Shown: positions 24,961-34,003, counted from the first letter of the stretch. The stretch: DNA of 47,272 bases from JAVBSN01 sp031556525 (GCA_031556525.1 JAVBSS010000061.1:1-47272), one strand, 5' to 3'. A program made the numbers and translations. Notes: a model not told the origin generated them from the letters alone.

Positions 24961-26400
24961 TTAATATGCTTTTCCAAAGTAAACCATTGATTTTGCTGGT
25001 TTACCACAATGTACACATACACTTCCTAATTGTTCTTGCTCAAATGGCATACAACGAGTACTTGCTCCTGACTCTTCTTTAATAGCTTCTTCACAAGCTG
25101 TCTCTCCACACCACATTGCTTTGATAAATCCTTGTTTCTTCTCTAATACATCTGTAAACTCATTCCAATCAGCTGCAGTATGTGTATTATTCTCTCTATG
25201 TGCCTTAGCTCTATTAAGCATATCAACTTGTATAATATCCATTAATTTAGCCACTTCACTTGCTACGTCATCTAAACTTACAGTAATCTTTTCTCTTGTA
25301 TCTCTTCTAACAATAACTGCTTGATTTGCTTCTATGTCTTTAGGTCCTAATTCGATTCTTACAGGAATACCTCTCATCTCCTGCTCGCTGAATTTCCAAC
25401 CTGGATTCTTATCACTATCATCAGTCTTAACTCTTACTCCAGCGGCTGCTATACTTGCTCTAACTTCTTCAGCTTTCTCTAACACGCCTTCTTTTTTCTG
25501 CATAATAGGAACAACCATTGCTTGAACTGGTGCAACTCTTGGTGGTAATACAAGACCACTGTCATCACCATGTACCATAATAATAGCTCCGATTAATCTA
25601 GTTGTCATTCCCCAAGACGTCTGATGAACATATTGTAACTTGTTCTCATTATCTGTATATTGAATTCCAAATGCTTTGGCAAATCCATCACCAAAGTTAT
25701 GACTTGTTCCTGATTGAAGAGCCTTACCGTCATGCATTAATGCTTCTATCGTATAAGTTGACTCTGCTCCTGCAAATTTTTCCTTCTCTGTTTTCTTACC
25801 CTTTACAACTGGCATAGCTAAGATTTCTTCACAGAAGTTCGCATATACGTTAAGCATCTGAATTGTTCTATCTTCTGCATCTTTAGCTGTTGCGTGTGCT
25901 GTATGTCCTTCTTGCCATAAGAATTCTCTTGAACGTAAGAATGGTCTTGTCTCTTTCTCCCAACGAACAACTGAGCACCATTGGTTATATATCTTTGGTA
26001 AATCTCTATATGATTGAATCTCATTTTTATAAAAATCACAGAATAAAGTCTCTGATGTAGGTCTTACGCATAATCTCTCTTGTAGCGGATTAAGTCCACC
26101 ATGTGTAACCCATGCTACTTCTGGTGCAAATCCTTCAACATGATCCTTCTCTTTCTGCAATAAGCTTTCAGGAATAAACATTGGTAGATACACATTCTCT
26201 ACCCCTGTTGCCTTGAATCTAGCATCTAATTGACTTTGTATTAACTCCCATATTGCATAACCTGCCGGCTTAATTACCATGCATCCTTTAACACTTGTAT
26301 AATCAATAAGCTCTGCTTTTTTAACAACATCTGTATACCATTGTGCGAAATCCTCATCCATAGATGTGATTGCTTCTACTAATTTCTTGTCCTTAGCCAT
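24961..26400 (-). CDS. proS: Prolyl-tRNA synthetase, short archaeal/eukaryote-like type (type 3)
   Basis: Charges tRNA-Pro. The 479 residues fit the short ProRS form without the editing insertion. Class II elements are visible: motif 1 around ELIQSQLDARF, motif 2 FLRSREFLWQEGHTAH, the proline-site TSETLFCDFYKNEI, and motif 3 near the anticodon domain. The C terminus carries the zinc-binding extension (WCGETACEE ... RCMPF ... VCVHCGKPAKS) ending in the typical aromatic FGKAY. AAGGAG precedes the ATG at 26400. Own sigma-A promoter and terminator, so a single-gene unit. No T-box leader is visible. Confidence 0.95.
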   Translation of the reverse strand: MAKDKKLVEAITSMDEDFAQWYTDVVKKAELIDYTSVKGCMVIKPAGYAIWELIQSQLDARFKATGVENVYLPMFIPESLLQKEKDHVEGFAPEVAWVTHGGLNPLQERLCVRPTSETLFCDFYKNEIQSYRDLPKIYNQWCSVVRWEKETRPFLRSREFLWQEGHTAHATAKDAEDRTIQMLNVYANFCEEILAMPVVKGKKTEKEKFAGAESTYTIEALMHDGKALQSGTSHNFGDGFAKAFGIQYTDNENKLQYVHQTSWGMTTRLIGAIIMVHGDDSGLVLPPRVAPVQAMVVPIMQKKEGVLEKAEEVRASIAAAGVRVKTDDSDKNPGWKFSEQEMRGIPVRIELGPKDIEANQAVIVRRDTREKITVSLDDVASEVAKLMDIIQVDMLNRAKAHRENNTHTAADWNEFTDVLEKKQGFIKAMWCGETACEEAIKEESGASTRCMPFEQEQLGSVCVHCGKPAKSMVYFGKAY

Positions 26401-26434
26401 CTGTGATTCTCCTTAATTTTATATATTCCAAACT

Positions 26435-26463
26435 ATTATAAGTCTCTAAACCTTACATTTCAA
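26435..26463 (-). promoter_or_regulatory. Sigma-A promoter of proS
   Basis: TTGAAA (26458-26463), 17 bases, TATAAT (26435-26440) on the minus strand; start about 26428. The leader is too short for a T-box. Confidence 0.72.
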
Positions 26464-26491
26464 GTATAAAATGCTTCTTGCTAAAATCTAT

Positions 26492-27133
26492 CTATATTTC
26501 GCCGTTCCTTCTCTTCTCAGCTAATTCTATAAATCCAGGCAAATCTTTAACATATAAATTTTTTAATTCAACCGTATATTCCATAAATATTTTAGGATAC
26601 ATTTCCTTTATGTATTTTAATATATCGTTAGTCTGTTCATCCTGCGAAGCTGGTATCATAAATCCCTTTCCTGTACTTAACATTACATTCACACTATATG
26701 AATCTGTAGAGTCAACCTTAACCCCATATACATATTGATCCAAGGTATGAACACGTCTAAACACCCATAAAACATCTGTTGATTTAACCATATAATTCTT
26801 GGTTCTTATAGAGTAGAATGCATACTTCTTTCCAAATACATATTTATCATTAAAACTTAATGCATTTTTATAATCTTCTTTAATCTCTTCTAGATCTAAA
26901 TTGTTTTCTTTGATATATTTTCGTACAGCATGTGCTGATGTTGCCATGCAGAACACAACATACATTACTATTATTGCCATGATTGCCCATATAATAATAT
27001 AAGCTAATACGAATTCATCTTGTGCTTTTTCCCCATATGCACTCATTGTTCCAACTGCTAATAAACCTATCACTATCCCTATTATACCGTTTCTTATTGT
27101 TGGCCATACCGCCTTCATCATCTTCACATACAT
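26492..27133 (-). CDS. Two-span membrane protein with PH-like C-terminal domain (paralogue of the next gene)
   Basis: Function unknown. The 213 residues have two membrane helices (about 15-33 and 43-66) and a cytoplasmic domain with the core YVFGKKYAFYSIRTKNYMVK, DVLWVFRRVHTLDQYVYGVK, then SVNVMLSTGKGFMIPAS, which looks like a PH-type beta domain (possibly DUF6709). It shares this domain, in the same order, with the protein coded just upstream at 27148-28209, so the two arose by duplication. GGAG lies nine bases before the ATG at 27133, and the gap to the upstream gene is 14 bases. Probably one operon with the ytvI-like gene. Confidence 0.72.
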   Translation of the reverse strand: MYVKMMKAVWPTIRNGIIGIVIGLLAVGTMSAYGEKAQDEFVLAYIIIWAIMAIIVMYVVFCMATSAHAVRKYIKENNLDLEEIKEDYKNALSFNDKYVFGKKYAFYSIRTKNYMVKSTDVLWVFRRVHTLDQYVYGVKVDSTDSYSVNVMLSTGKGFMIPASQDEQTNDILKYIKEMYPKIFMEYTVELKNLYVKDLPGFIELAEKRRNGEI

Positions 27134-27147
27134 ATATATATTCTCCT

Positions 27148-28209
27148 CTACACCTGCCCATTTATTCTTCGCTGGTCTACGACTCTAATTAACTCTGGAT
27201 AATTCTTTTTCGATAGCGATTGCAGCTCTTGGCTCCAGCCTGCAAAAGCAAAAGAATACAATTTACTCAATGCCATTACTATGTCATCTGAATGTGAATC
27301 ACTCTTTGAATTAATAACAATACACTTACCACTTCTAAGTTTCACAAAAACGCTATGATCTGTTGTTGTATGTGTCTTGACTCCATACACACTATGTTCT
27401 GTTACCTGTAAATGTTTATATATCCATATAACATCGCTATTTGCTACAATACGATTCTTAAATGCTGTTGGGTAAAATACATATTTTCTGCCAAACACAT
27501 ATTTTCCATTTAACCTCAATCCGTTCATATAATCACTTTCAACAGCCTCTAACGATAATCCATTATTAGTGATATACTTCTTAACTTTTCCATTTGATGT
27601 ACTTGGGATAAGTATCATTAAAAATATCATAATTATTGTAGTCCCTACAATCAATGCCGACATTAAAATCAATCTACCACTAATCGGTAACACATTAGTT
27701 GAGTCTACAACATAGAGATATGATAATGCATATTTTTCAATCAAATCTATTGAATTGCCGCCCAAATATTCACTCTCAATAAACCAACTTTGATAATATT
27801 CTTCACAAATATCTTCCATTCTATATATAGTTCCTGTTGTGTGCATATATCTATCTAAACTATCTCTCTCATCAATTAAATAATCGTAGGTATCCTCCAT
27901 TATTTCATACGCATTTGTATCCATATCATCATATACATACATTCCAATATATTGATCCTCACCAAACGGAATTATATAAAAATAGCCTTCATCATCCGTA
28001 CCGAAATAGTCAAGAATAGCATTTATTCTACCTCTAGCATCTATACCATTTACTAAATCATACTTATCCATACTATTGATATTTTTACGATTAATTTCAG
28101 TAAATATCTCTCCTGATATAGATAATGCCATGCCTATTATCAACATCAAGCACATAACTGTAATAACCACCACGGTTGTCGTCATCTGTTTTCTTAGTTT
28201 TTTATACAT
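27148..28209 (-). CDS. Membrane protein with extracytoplasmic domain and PH-like C-terminal domain
   Basis: Function unknown. The 353 residues have a first membrane helix (about 10-30), an external domain of about 145 residues rich in Asp, Tyr and Glu, a second helix (about 178-200), and a C-terminal domain with YVFGRKYVFYPTAFKNRIVA, DVIWIYKHLQVTEHSVYGVK and SVFVKLRSGKCIVINS, parallel to its neighbour at 26492-27133. The external domain is absent from the neighbour and could be a sensor. GGAGG precedes the ATG at 28209. It follows the ytvI-like gene by 45 bases. Confidence 0.72.
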   Translation of the reverse strand: MYKKLRKQMTTTVVVITVMCLMLIIGMALSISGEIFTEINRKNINSMDKYDLVNGIDARGRINAILDYFGTDDEGYFYIIPFGEDQYIGMYVYDDMDTNAYEIMEDTYDYLIDERDSLDRYMHTTGTIYRMEDICEEYYQSWFIESEYLGGNSIDLIEKYALSYLYVVDSTNVLPISGRLILMSALIVGTTIIMIFLMILIPSTSNGKVKKYITNNGLSLEAVESDYMNGLRLNGKYVFGRKYVFYPTAFKNRIVANSDVIWIYKHLQVTEHSVYGVKTHTTTDHSVFVKLRSGKCIVINSKSDSHSDDIVMALSKLYSFAFAGWSQELQSLSKKNYPELIRVVDQRRINGQV

Positions 28210-28254
28210 TCCTTTGTCCTCCCAAACCTCTTTTGTTAATATTAACCTAACATA

Positions 28255-29307
28255 TCAGCTTTTGCAACGTATCTCCTCAATATTAGGCATAATGCACATA
28301 TAAATTTGTTTGCCTACCATAAATCCCATTGGTCCTAGTACAAATCCCAATACGCCAAATATTTTATATCCTGTATACATCATAATAATAGTTACTAATG
28401 GTGTTACTCCTATCTGTTTTCCTATTACCCTTGGCTCAACTATCTGTCTCACAAATATACATGCAACATACATCGCAATAAATATTAACACCTTAGTAAA
28501 ATCTCCTATAATCATATAGTAAATACCCAACGGTATAATTATTGTTCCAGCCCCTAATATAGGCAACGCATCAACAACCCCTATAATTATTGCTATTAAT
28601 ATATAATAAGAGTTCTGTGCCAAAAACAACCCAAGACCGCATATTACTATATTCAAAATCATTATAATAAGTTGTGCTTTTATATATACTCCTAACACTT
28701 TAATTATGTTGCAGTAAAATTCACTTATATACTCAAACAAAATCGTTTTCTTAAGCGATTCTCTAATATTTTCATAGTCACTAACAAAATAAATTGTAGC
28801 AGCAATCATCATCATAACTGCAAGTAATAGTGAAAATGTATTTGAAAATGTTCGCTTTGACAAAGATGTTATAAACGTAAATATTTTTTCTGTAAAATTC
28901 CCTCCCCATGTAGATGCATTTTCACTCAAATATATTAACGTTTGTCCCGTCTCTAGATTAAACCCCTTGTCAATAACCGTACAACCATTACAAAACATTT
29001 CGTTTGCCTTTTCCCTGTAGAACGGGAAATATCCTATAAATTTCTCTATTTGAGGAAGAATCTGAAGCAGTATTATCCTCAAGATAAACATCAATATTAT
29101 CATAGAAATAATTATTACTATAGACGTTACTATTCCCCTCTTTATCCTAACTTTCTCTTCAATCATCTTTGCTATCGGATGTATTAATTTTCCAATAATT
29201 AAAGCAATTAAAAAAGGAATTGCAATAGGCAGTATATATGTTATTCCCAAACATATTCCTATTACAATTCCTAATATAATTAAACTCTTATACGCATATT
29301 CTTTCAT
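28255..29307 (-). CDS. YtvI-like sporulation permease of the AI-2E transporter family
   Basis: A 350-residue AI-2E/UPF0118-type membrane protein with about eight hydrophobic segments. Typical elements are the N-terminal PIAIPFLIALIIGKLIHPIA, the loop VDALPILGAGTIIIPLG, and FVRQIVEPRVIGKQIGVTPL. The family exports small molecules or ions; the YtvI branch is named for sporulation genes in Bacillus, and that branch assignment rests on general resemblance and context. The ATG at 29307 has AGGTG upstream; the frame runs 18 codons further but into the promoter. A sigma-G- or sigma-E-like promoter precedes it, overlapping the end of the pseudouridine synthase gene. Confidence 0.8.
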   Translation of the reverse strand: MKEYAYKSLIILGIVIGICLGITYILPIAIPFLIALIIGKLIHPIAKMIEEKVRIKRGIVTSIVIIISMIILMFILRIILLQILPQIEKFIGYFPFYREKANEMFCNGCTVIDKGFNLETGQTLIYLSENASTWGGNFTEKIFTFITSLSKRTFSNTFSLLLAVMMMIAATIYFVSDYENIRESLKKTILFEYISEFYCNIIKVLGVYIKAQLIIMILNIVICGLGLFLAQNSYYILIAIIIGVVDALPILGAGTIIIPLGIYYMIIGDFTKVLIFIAMYVACIFVRQIVEPRVIGKQIGVTPLVTIIMMYTGYKIFGVLGFVLGPMGFMVGKQIYMCIMPNIEEIRCKS

Positions 29308-29340
29308 ATCATCACCTACTATTTTTATTTCTGTTCTTAG

Positions 29341-29370
29341 TAGTATGCGATATTTTAACAACTATATTCT
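29341..29370 (-). promoter_or_regulatory. Sporulation-type promoter of the ytvI-like gene
   Basis: Minus strand: AGAATA (29365-29370), 17 bases, CATACTA (29341-29347), five of six and seven of seven to the sigma-G consensus. The same bases can be read as sigma-E (GAATATA, N15, CATACTAC), so the compartment is uncertain. Confidence 0.55.
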
Positions 29371-30070
29371 AGAAATCTTCCATTTCAATAACATCAAATG
29401 CATCGCCTTCTGGTTCATTCTTGAAAATCATATGTTCCTTAGTTGTTGGATGTGCGAATTCTAATCTAGTAGAGTATAATCCAATTTGTTTATAGCCCTT
29501 CTTAGATTTCATAAATTTTTTGTTATACTTTGTATCTCCCCATATTCCAGCATTCTTTGCTGCAACTTGGGCCCTTATCTGGTGATGTCTACCTGTTATT
29601 AATTGAATAAGTACATAAGATAATATTCCTTCATCAGTCTCGTATATATCAAGCACTTCATAATCAAGTTCTGCTAACTTAGCACCTTCTGTATCCTTAG
29701 AAACAATCTTAGATATGTTAGTCTTCTTATCATGCACCATATAGTCTATAAGTGTTCCTTGCTCATCTGGAAGTTCACCTGTTAATACAGCTTGATAGTA
29801 TTTGCAAACACTACCTTCTTCTATCTGTCTGCTAAGGTCTGCTGCCGCTTCTTTATTCTTGGCAAACACCATAACACCTGCAACTGGTCTATCTAATCTA
29901 TGAACTATACCTACATATGGTTCTTCAGTAGATTCTTGTCTATCAAAAATGTAATTCTTTAGATAGCTCACCATATCTTCATCTATGCTCTTATCACTCT
30001 GTGATGGCATTCCGTGTGGTTTAATGCATACTATAATATCTGCATCTTCATGTAATATCTTAACTTTCAT
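29369..30070 (-). CDS. RluA-family pseudouridine synthase
   Basis: Converts uridine to pseudouridine in RNA. The catalytic motif is HRLDRPVAGVMVFAK with Asp60; LITGRHHQIRAQVA and IWGDTKYN follow, as in the RluA/RluD group. There is no N-terminal S4 domain, and the 233-residue length is short for RluD but normal for small RluA-type enzymes in Firmicutes. Target RNA cannot be read. GGAGAAGG precedes the ATG. Upstream lies the inverted-repeat element at 30096-30232. Confidence 0.92.
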   Translation of the reverse strand: MKVKILHEDADIIVCIKPHGMPSQSDKSIDEDMVSYLKNYIFDRQESTEEPYVGIVHRLDRPVAGVMVFAKNKEAAADLSRQIEEGSVCKYYQAVLTGELPDEQGTLIDYMVHDKKTNISKIVSKDTEGAKLAELDYEVLDIYETDEGILSYVLIQLITGRHHQIRAQVAAKNAGIWGDTKYNKKFMKSKKGYKQIGLYSTRLEFAHPTTKEHMIFKNEPEGDAFDVIEMEDF

Positions 30071-30095
30071 ATATATCCTTCTCCCTATATTGTTT

Positions 30096-30232
30096 TAATT
30101 ATTCAGAGCCCATCTTGAAAAAACTTTGTTTTCCTCGATGTGACTATCCGCCCAATAGAATCAAAAAAATATGTTCTTGAATGCAAGCATTCATCACTTA
30201 TTTTTATAATTCTATTTAGCTCTGAATAATTA
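30096..30232. repeat. 137-bp terminal-inverted-repeat element (MITE-like or structured RNA)
   Basis: Perfect 14-bp ends TAATTATTCAGAGC (30096-30109) and its complement (30219-30232) enclose 109 bases with nested pairing: AATAGAAT/ATTCTATT (30154-30161 with 30209-30216), and the tight hairpin TGAATGC-AA-GCATTCA (30178-30193). A TA at each outer end would fit a mariner-type target duplication around 12-bp repeats. It codes nothing. It fills the space between rluA and the response regulator stop at 30237. Confidence 0.65.
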
Positions 30233-30236
30233 CAAT

Positions 30237-30926
30237 TTATATCTTGAATCGATAGCCTACGCCCCATATAGTCTCTATATATTGAGGATTACTTGTATCG
30301 TATTCAATCTTCTCTCTAATCTTCTTAATATGAACTGTTACTGTAGCTATATCGCCTATTGCATCCATATCCCATATAGCACTAAATAACTCCTCCTTAG
30401 TAAACACTCTATTAGGATTAGCTACCAAGAAAGTTAGTAAATCAAATTCCTTAGATGTAAATTGTTTCTCTTCGTCATTAATATACACTCTTCTCGCAGT
30501 TTTATCAATTCTAATTCCTCTTATCTCTAAAGTATCATTATCTTCTGCATTAGCCCCAACTAATCTATCATATCTGTTTAAATGAGCTTTAACCCTTGCC
30601 ACTAACTCACTAGGACTAAAAGGTTTTGTAATATAATCATCTGCACCTAACCCAAGACCTCTTATTTTATCAACATCATCTTTCTTTGCAGATACAACTA
30701 GAACAGGTATATTCTTAACCTCTCTAATTCTCTTACATATCTCAAATCCATCCATACCTGGAAGCATCAAGTCAAGAATAATTAAAGAATAGTTATCGTT
30801 AAGTGCTTTTTCAAGACCCGATGTTCCGTCATTCTCAATGCTAACCTCATACCCGCTTAACTCAAGGTAATCTTTCTCTAACTCAGCAATACTTTGCTCA
30901 TCTTCTATTATTAATATTTTACTCAT
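30237..30926 (-). CDS. OmpR/PhoB-family response regulator
   Basis: A 229-residue regulator: receiver domain with phosphoacceptor Asp52 (LIILDLMLPGMDG), the Asp pair at IIEDE, switch residues VVSAK and Lys in YITKPFSP, then a winged-helix DNA-binding domain (KEFDLLTFLVANPNRVFTKE, TVHIKKIREKIE, IETIWGVGYRF). It overlaps the end of its kinase gene by eight bases (ATGAGTAA), so the two are translated together. It has no ABC or resistance genes beside it, so its regulon is not evident. Confidence 0.93.
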   Translation of the reverse strand: MSKILIIEDEQSIAELEKDYLELSGYEVSIENDGTSGLEKALNDNYSLIILDLMLPGMDGFEICKRIREVKNIPVLVVSAKKDDVDKIRGLGLGADDYITKPFSPSELVARVKAHLNRYDRLVGANAEDNDTLEIRGIRIDKTARRVYINDEEKQFTSKEFDLLTFLVANPNRVFTKEELFSAIWDMDAIGDIATVTVHIKKIREKIEYDTSNPQYIETIWGVGYRFKI

Positions 30927-32400
30927 CGTCGTTCTCCTTATATTTTTTCAGACTAAAATTAATTGTTGTTCCTACTCCTAATTTACTAGAAGCCACAACT
31001 TGTCCCCCATGTTCTTCTATTATCTTCTTGGCAATTGAAAGTCCTAATCCACTTCCTCCTGTAGAAGAATTTCTAGAGGCGTCTCCTCTATATGTTCGCT
31101 CAAATATATTCGGCAGATCTTGTTCACTTATTCCTTTTCCATTATCCTCAATCTCAATGTTAACAAAATCTCCAACTTCCCTCAAACGTATATTAAGATG
31201 GCCTCTCGCCTTATCATTATATTTTGCTGCATTAATTACTATATTACCAACTACTCTTCTTATCTGTTCTGGATCTATAACTATCTTAGCATCCTTATCG
31301 CAGTAATTGAAATATGCCAACTCAATTCCCTTTGATTCTAGATCAATCTGTATATCCTCAATACAATCTGAAAAATAAGAATCAACATTTACATTTCTAA
31401 AGTTATATGGAATAGCATTATTATCTAATTTACTGTACATTCCTAATTCATTAATAAGATAATCCATCTCTATTGTCTTATTGTAAATGGTCTTAATATA
31501 CTTATCCATCTTCTCAGGTGTATCAGCAACACCATCCATAATACCTTCTACATATCCTTTGATTGCTGTAATAGGTGTTTTTAAATCATGAGATATATTG
31601 CTAATCAATTCTCTATTATTCTGCTCATACTGTATTCTTACATCAATAGATTCTTTTAGTTTAACCCTCATCTCATTAAAAGAATGACATAAGTCCCCTA
31701 TCTCATCTTCATTAACTACTTCTACATCTTTTTCTAGATTACCATCCTTGATATAGTTAGTTCCCTCTTTCAATGCATTAATCGGACGTATAAATTCCCA
31801 ATACATATACCAAGATATGAACATACTAACTAATGTAAGCACTAGAATAATCGTAATCGTAAGCTTGAATAGTATCTTTTTAAACTGAGGTGTTACATCA
31901 CCTAGATAAGTTAATATAAACATACTCACATGCTCATCATCTTCCGAAACAAAATTAAGTTGCTTTATATAATATGCATCAGGTTCATTTAGATAAAATC
32001 CTATATCTGTATTAGCCTGTCCTACCCAATAATCTGGTAATTGTTCAAATAATTCATCTGTAAATCTTGAATCAATACAATAAGCTAAATCATCTTCTTT
32101 TCTAATAACTATATATGAATTAGAGTCGCTTAATTCCTTATTGATGCCATCTAAATATTCTTCATCGGCAAACTTCTTCGGATTCTCCTGCGCAGTTGCC
32201 TTCAACTGTCCATATATTTCTGAAGTCAATGAATAAGCTGTCTGTGTAGGATTACTCACCTTAGATATATCATTCAACTCTGCATTCTGCCCATATGCTG
32301 ATGTTAGATAACTATTACTTGCCACTAATACTGCTATAAATATTAGAAAGAAAGGTAATAGTACAAGAGGTATAACTATAAACCTTATTTTTTTAATCAT
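30919..32400 (-). CDS. Membrane sensor histidine kinase with HAMP domain
   Basis: A 493-residue kinase partner of the adjacent regulator. Membrane helix about 8-30, an external sensor domain of about 140 residues, second helix about 178-200, HAMP (FIRPINALKEGTNYIKDGNL), HisKA with His271 in LISNISHDLKTPITAIKGY and an ATPase domain (NIVINAAKYND, EDNGKGISEQDLPNIF, GGSGLGLSIAKKI). The start at 32400 is the ATG closest to the membrane helix; its ribosome site (GGTGG, ten bases off) is weak. The 5' region is divergent from metK. Confidence 0.92.
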   Translation of the reverse strand: MIKKIRFIVIPLVLLPFFLIFIAVLVASNSYLTSAYGQNAELNDISKVSNPTQTAYSLTSEIYGQLKATAQENPKKFADEEYLDGINKELSDSNSYIVIRKEDDLAYCIDSRFTDELFEQLPDYWVGQANTDIGFYLNEPDAYYIKQLNFVSEDDEHVSMFILTYLGDVTPQFKKILFKLTITIILVLTLVSMFISWYMYWEFIRPINALKEGTNYIKDGNLEKDVEVVNEDEIGDLCHSFNEMRVKLKESIDVRIQYEQNNRELISNISHDLKTPITAIKGYVEGIMDGVADTPEKMDKYIKTIYNKTIEMDYLINELGMYSKLDNNAIPYNFRNVNVDSYFSDCIEDIQIDLESKGIELAYFNYCDKDAKIVIDPEQIRRVVGNIVINAAKYNDKARGHLNIRLREVGDFVNIEIEDNGKGISEQDLPNIFERTYRGDASRNSSTGGSGLGLSIAKKIIEEHGGQVVASSKLGVGTTINFSLKKYKENDDE

Positions 32401-32505
32401 TTTAACAATGCCACCATTCGTTAAATATTTTCTTATAGTATAACACACTACTAGCCAAGCATTTCTAAAATTTTTATAAATCTACAATTAAAACTTAATC
32501 TCTTA

Positions 32506-32534
32506 TTGACTATAGAATTAACATATAGTATTCT
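32506..32534 (+). promoter_or_regulatory. Sigma-A promoter of metK
   Basis: TTGACT (32506-32511), 17 bases, TATTCT (32529-32534); start about 32541, just before the SAM riboswitch. The whole span 32401-32786 holds no gene. Confidence 0.6.
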
Positions 32535-32563
32535 ATTTTGGTAAACAAATTATTAAGATACTT

Positions 32564-32676
32564 CTCTTATTCAGAGCGGTGGAGTCATAAGGGACTTTGA
32601 AGCCGCGGCAACCCCACAAGATGGAAGGTGCCAACCTGAGCGAATTGATATGTAACATATCATCGAGCAATAAGAG
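32564..32676 (+). promoter_or_regulatory. SAM-I (S-box) riboswitch aptamer
   Basis: Binds S-adenosylmethionine and turns off metK. P1 is CTCTTATT (32564-32571) with AATAAGAG (32669-32676). Core elements are GCGGTGGAG, GAAGCCGCGGCAACC and AAGGTGCCAACCTGAGCG. The P4 hairpin GATATG-TAA-CATATC follows. The layout agrees with the family throughout. Confidence 0.96.
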
Positions 32677-32723
32677 GATTTGGACATACAACTATTCAAA
32701 TCCGATTATTATCGGATTTTTTT
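32674..32723 (+). terminator. Riboswitch expression platform: terminator and competing antiterminator
   Basis: Terminator stem AAATCCGAT / ATCGGATTT (32698-32706, 32711-32719), four-base loop, then T's. The antiterminator is GGATTTG (32676-32682) with CAAATCC (32697-32703), which uses the end of P1 and the 5' arm of the terminator, so the two states exclude each other. High SAM leaves P1 closed and the terminator formed. Confidence 0.88.
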
Positions 32724-32786
32724 ATTACTTTAATTATAAGAAGTATCTTCACTTAGCTATATGCTATTACCTAGGAGGAACAAATC

Positions 32787-33974
32787 ATGGAGAAATTATT
32801 ATTTACTTCTGAGTCAGTTACAGAAGGCCACCCAGACAAGATGTGTGACCAAATATCTGATGCTGTCTTAGACGCATTACTTGTACAAGACCCAATGAGT
32901 CGTGTTGCTTGTGAAACTGCTATAACAACTGGTCTAGTATTAGTAATGGGCGAGATTACTACTAATGCTTATGTGGACATTCAAAAAACTGTTCGTGATA
33001 CAGTAAGAGAAATCGGTTATGATCGTGCTAAGTTCGGTTTTGACTGTGACACATGTGGTGTTATCGTTGCCTTAGATGAGCAATCAGCTGATATTGCTAT
33101 GGGTGTTGATAAAGCACTTGAAGCAAAAGAAAACACTATGTCTGATGCTGAGATAGAAGCTATTGGCGCTGGTGATCAAGGTATGATGTTCGGTTTTGCA
33201 TCAAATGAGACCGAGGAATATATGCCTTACCCTATATCACTTGCTCATAAGCTTTCATTAAAATTAACTGCTGTTCGTAAAGATGGCACTTTATCTTATT
33301 TAAGACCAGACGGCAAAACTCAAGTTACTGTTGAATATGATGAAAATGGCAACCCTGTTCGTCTTGATGCTGTTGTATTATCAACACAACATGACGAGGA
33401 CGTAACGCAAGAGCAGATTCATTCTGACATCAAGAAATATGTATTTGATCCAGTATTACCTGCGCAGTTAATAGATGATAACACTAAGTTCTTTATTAAT
33501 CCAACTGGTCGTTTTGTAATTGGCGGACCTCACGGAGATAGTGGTCTTACAGGACGTAAGATAATCGTTGATACTTACGGCGGATATGCTCGTCACGGTG
33601 GCGGTGCTTTCTCTGGTAAGGATTGTACTAAGGTTGACCGTTCGGCAGCTTATGCAGCACGTTATGTAGCTAAGAACATTGTTGCTGCTGGATTAGCTGA
33701 TAAATGTGAGATTCAATTATCATATGCTATCGGTGTTGCTAAACCTACTTCTATCATGGTTGATACATTTGGAACTGGTAAAGTATCTGACAACAAACTT
33801 GTTGATATTATTCGTGAGAACTTTGATCTTAGACCAGCTGGAATTATTAAAATGTTAGACCTTAGAAGACCTATCTACAAACAAACTGCTGCTTATGGAC
33901 ATTTTGGACGTAATGACCTTAATCTTCCTTGGGAGCAATTAAATATGGTTGATACACTTAAGAAATATTTATAA
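32787..33974 (+). CDS. metK: S-adenosylmethionine synthetase
   Basis: Makes SAM from methionine and ATP. The 395-residue protein has the methionine/ATP motif EGHPDKMCDQISDAVLD near the start, GAGDQGMMFGFA (the signature hexapeptide) at about 122-132, and the phosphate-binding GGAFSGKDCTKVDRS near 273. AGGAGG is eight bases upstream of the ATG at 32787. Regulation is by the SAM-I riboswitch in its leader, so the enzyme's own product shuts it down. Confidence 0.97.
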   Translation: MEKLLFTSESVTEGHPDKMCDQISDAVLDALLVQDPMSRVACETAITTGLVLVMGEITTNAYVDIQKTVRDTVREIGYDRAKFGFDCDTCGVIVALDEQSADIAMGVDKALEAKENTMSDAEIEAIGAGDQGMMFGFASNETEEYMPYPISLAHKLSLKLTAVRKDGTLSYLRPDGKTQVTVEYDENGNPVRLDAVVLSTQHDEDVTQEQIHSDIKKYVFDPVLPAQLIDDNTKFFINPTGRFVIGGPHGDSGLTGRKIIVDTYGGYARHGGGAFSGKDCTKVDRSAAYAARYVAKNIVAAGLADKCEIQLSYAIGVAKPTSIMVDTFGTGKVSDNKLVDIIRENFDLRPAGIIKMLDLRRPIYKQTAAYGHFGRNDLNLPWEQLNMVDTLKKYL

Positions 33975-33988
33975 GATAATAAGTACAA

Positions 33989-34003
33989 GAGAGCACAGCT
34001 CTC
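33989..34003 (+). other. Small hairpin after metK
   Basis: GAGAGC-ACA-GCTCTC, six base pairs, 15 bases after the metK stop. It has no T run, so it is not a terminator by itself; it could protect the 3' end of the transcript. Confidence 0.35.

Noticed and set aside
30101..30109. Link between the inverted-repeat element and the SAM riboswitch, which both contain TTATTCAGAGC
   Set aside because: Only 11 bases are shared, and in the riboswitch they belong to P1 and a conserved core; likely coincidence.
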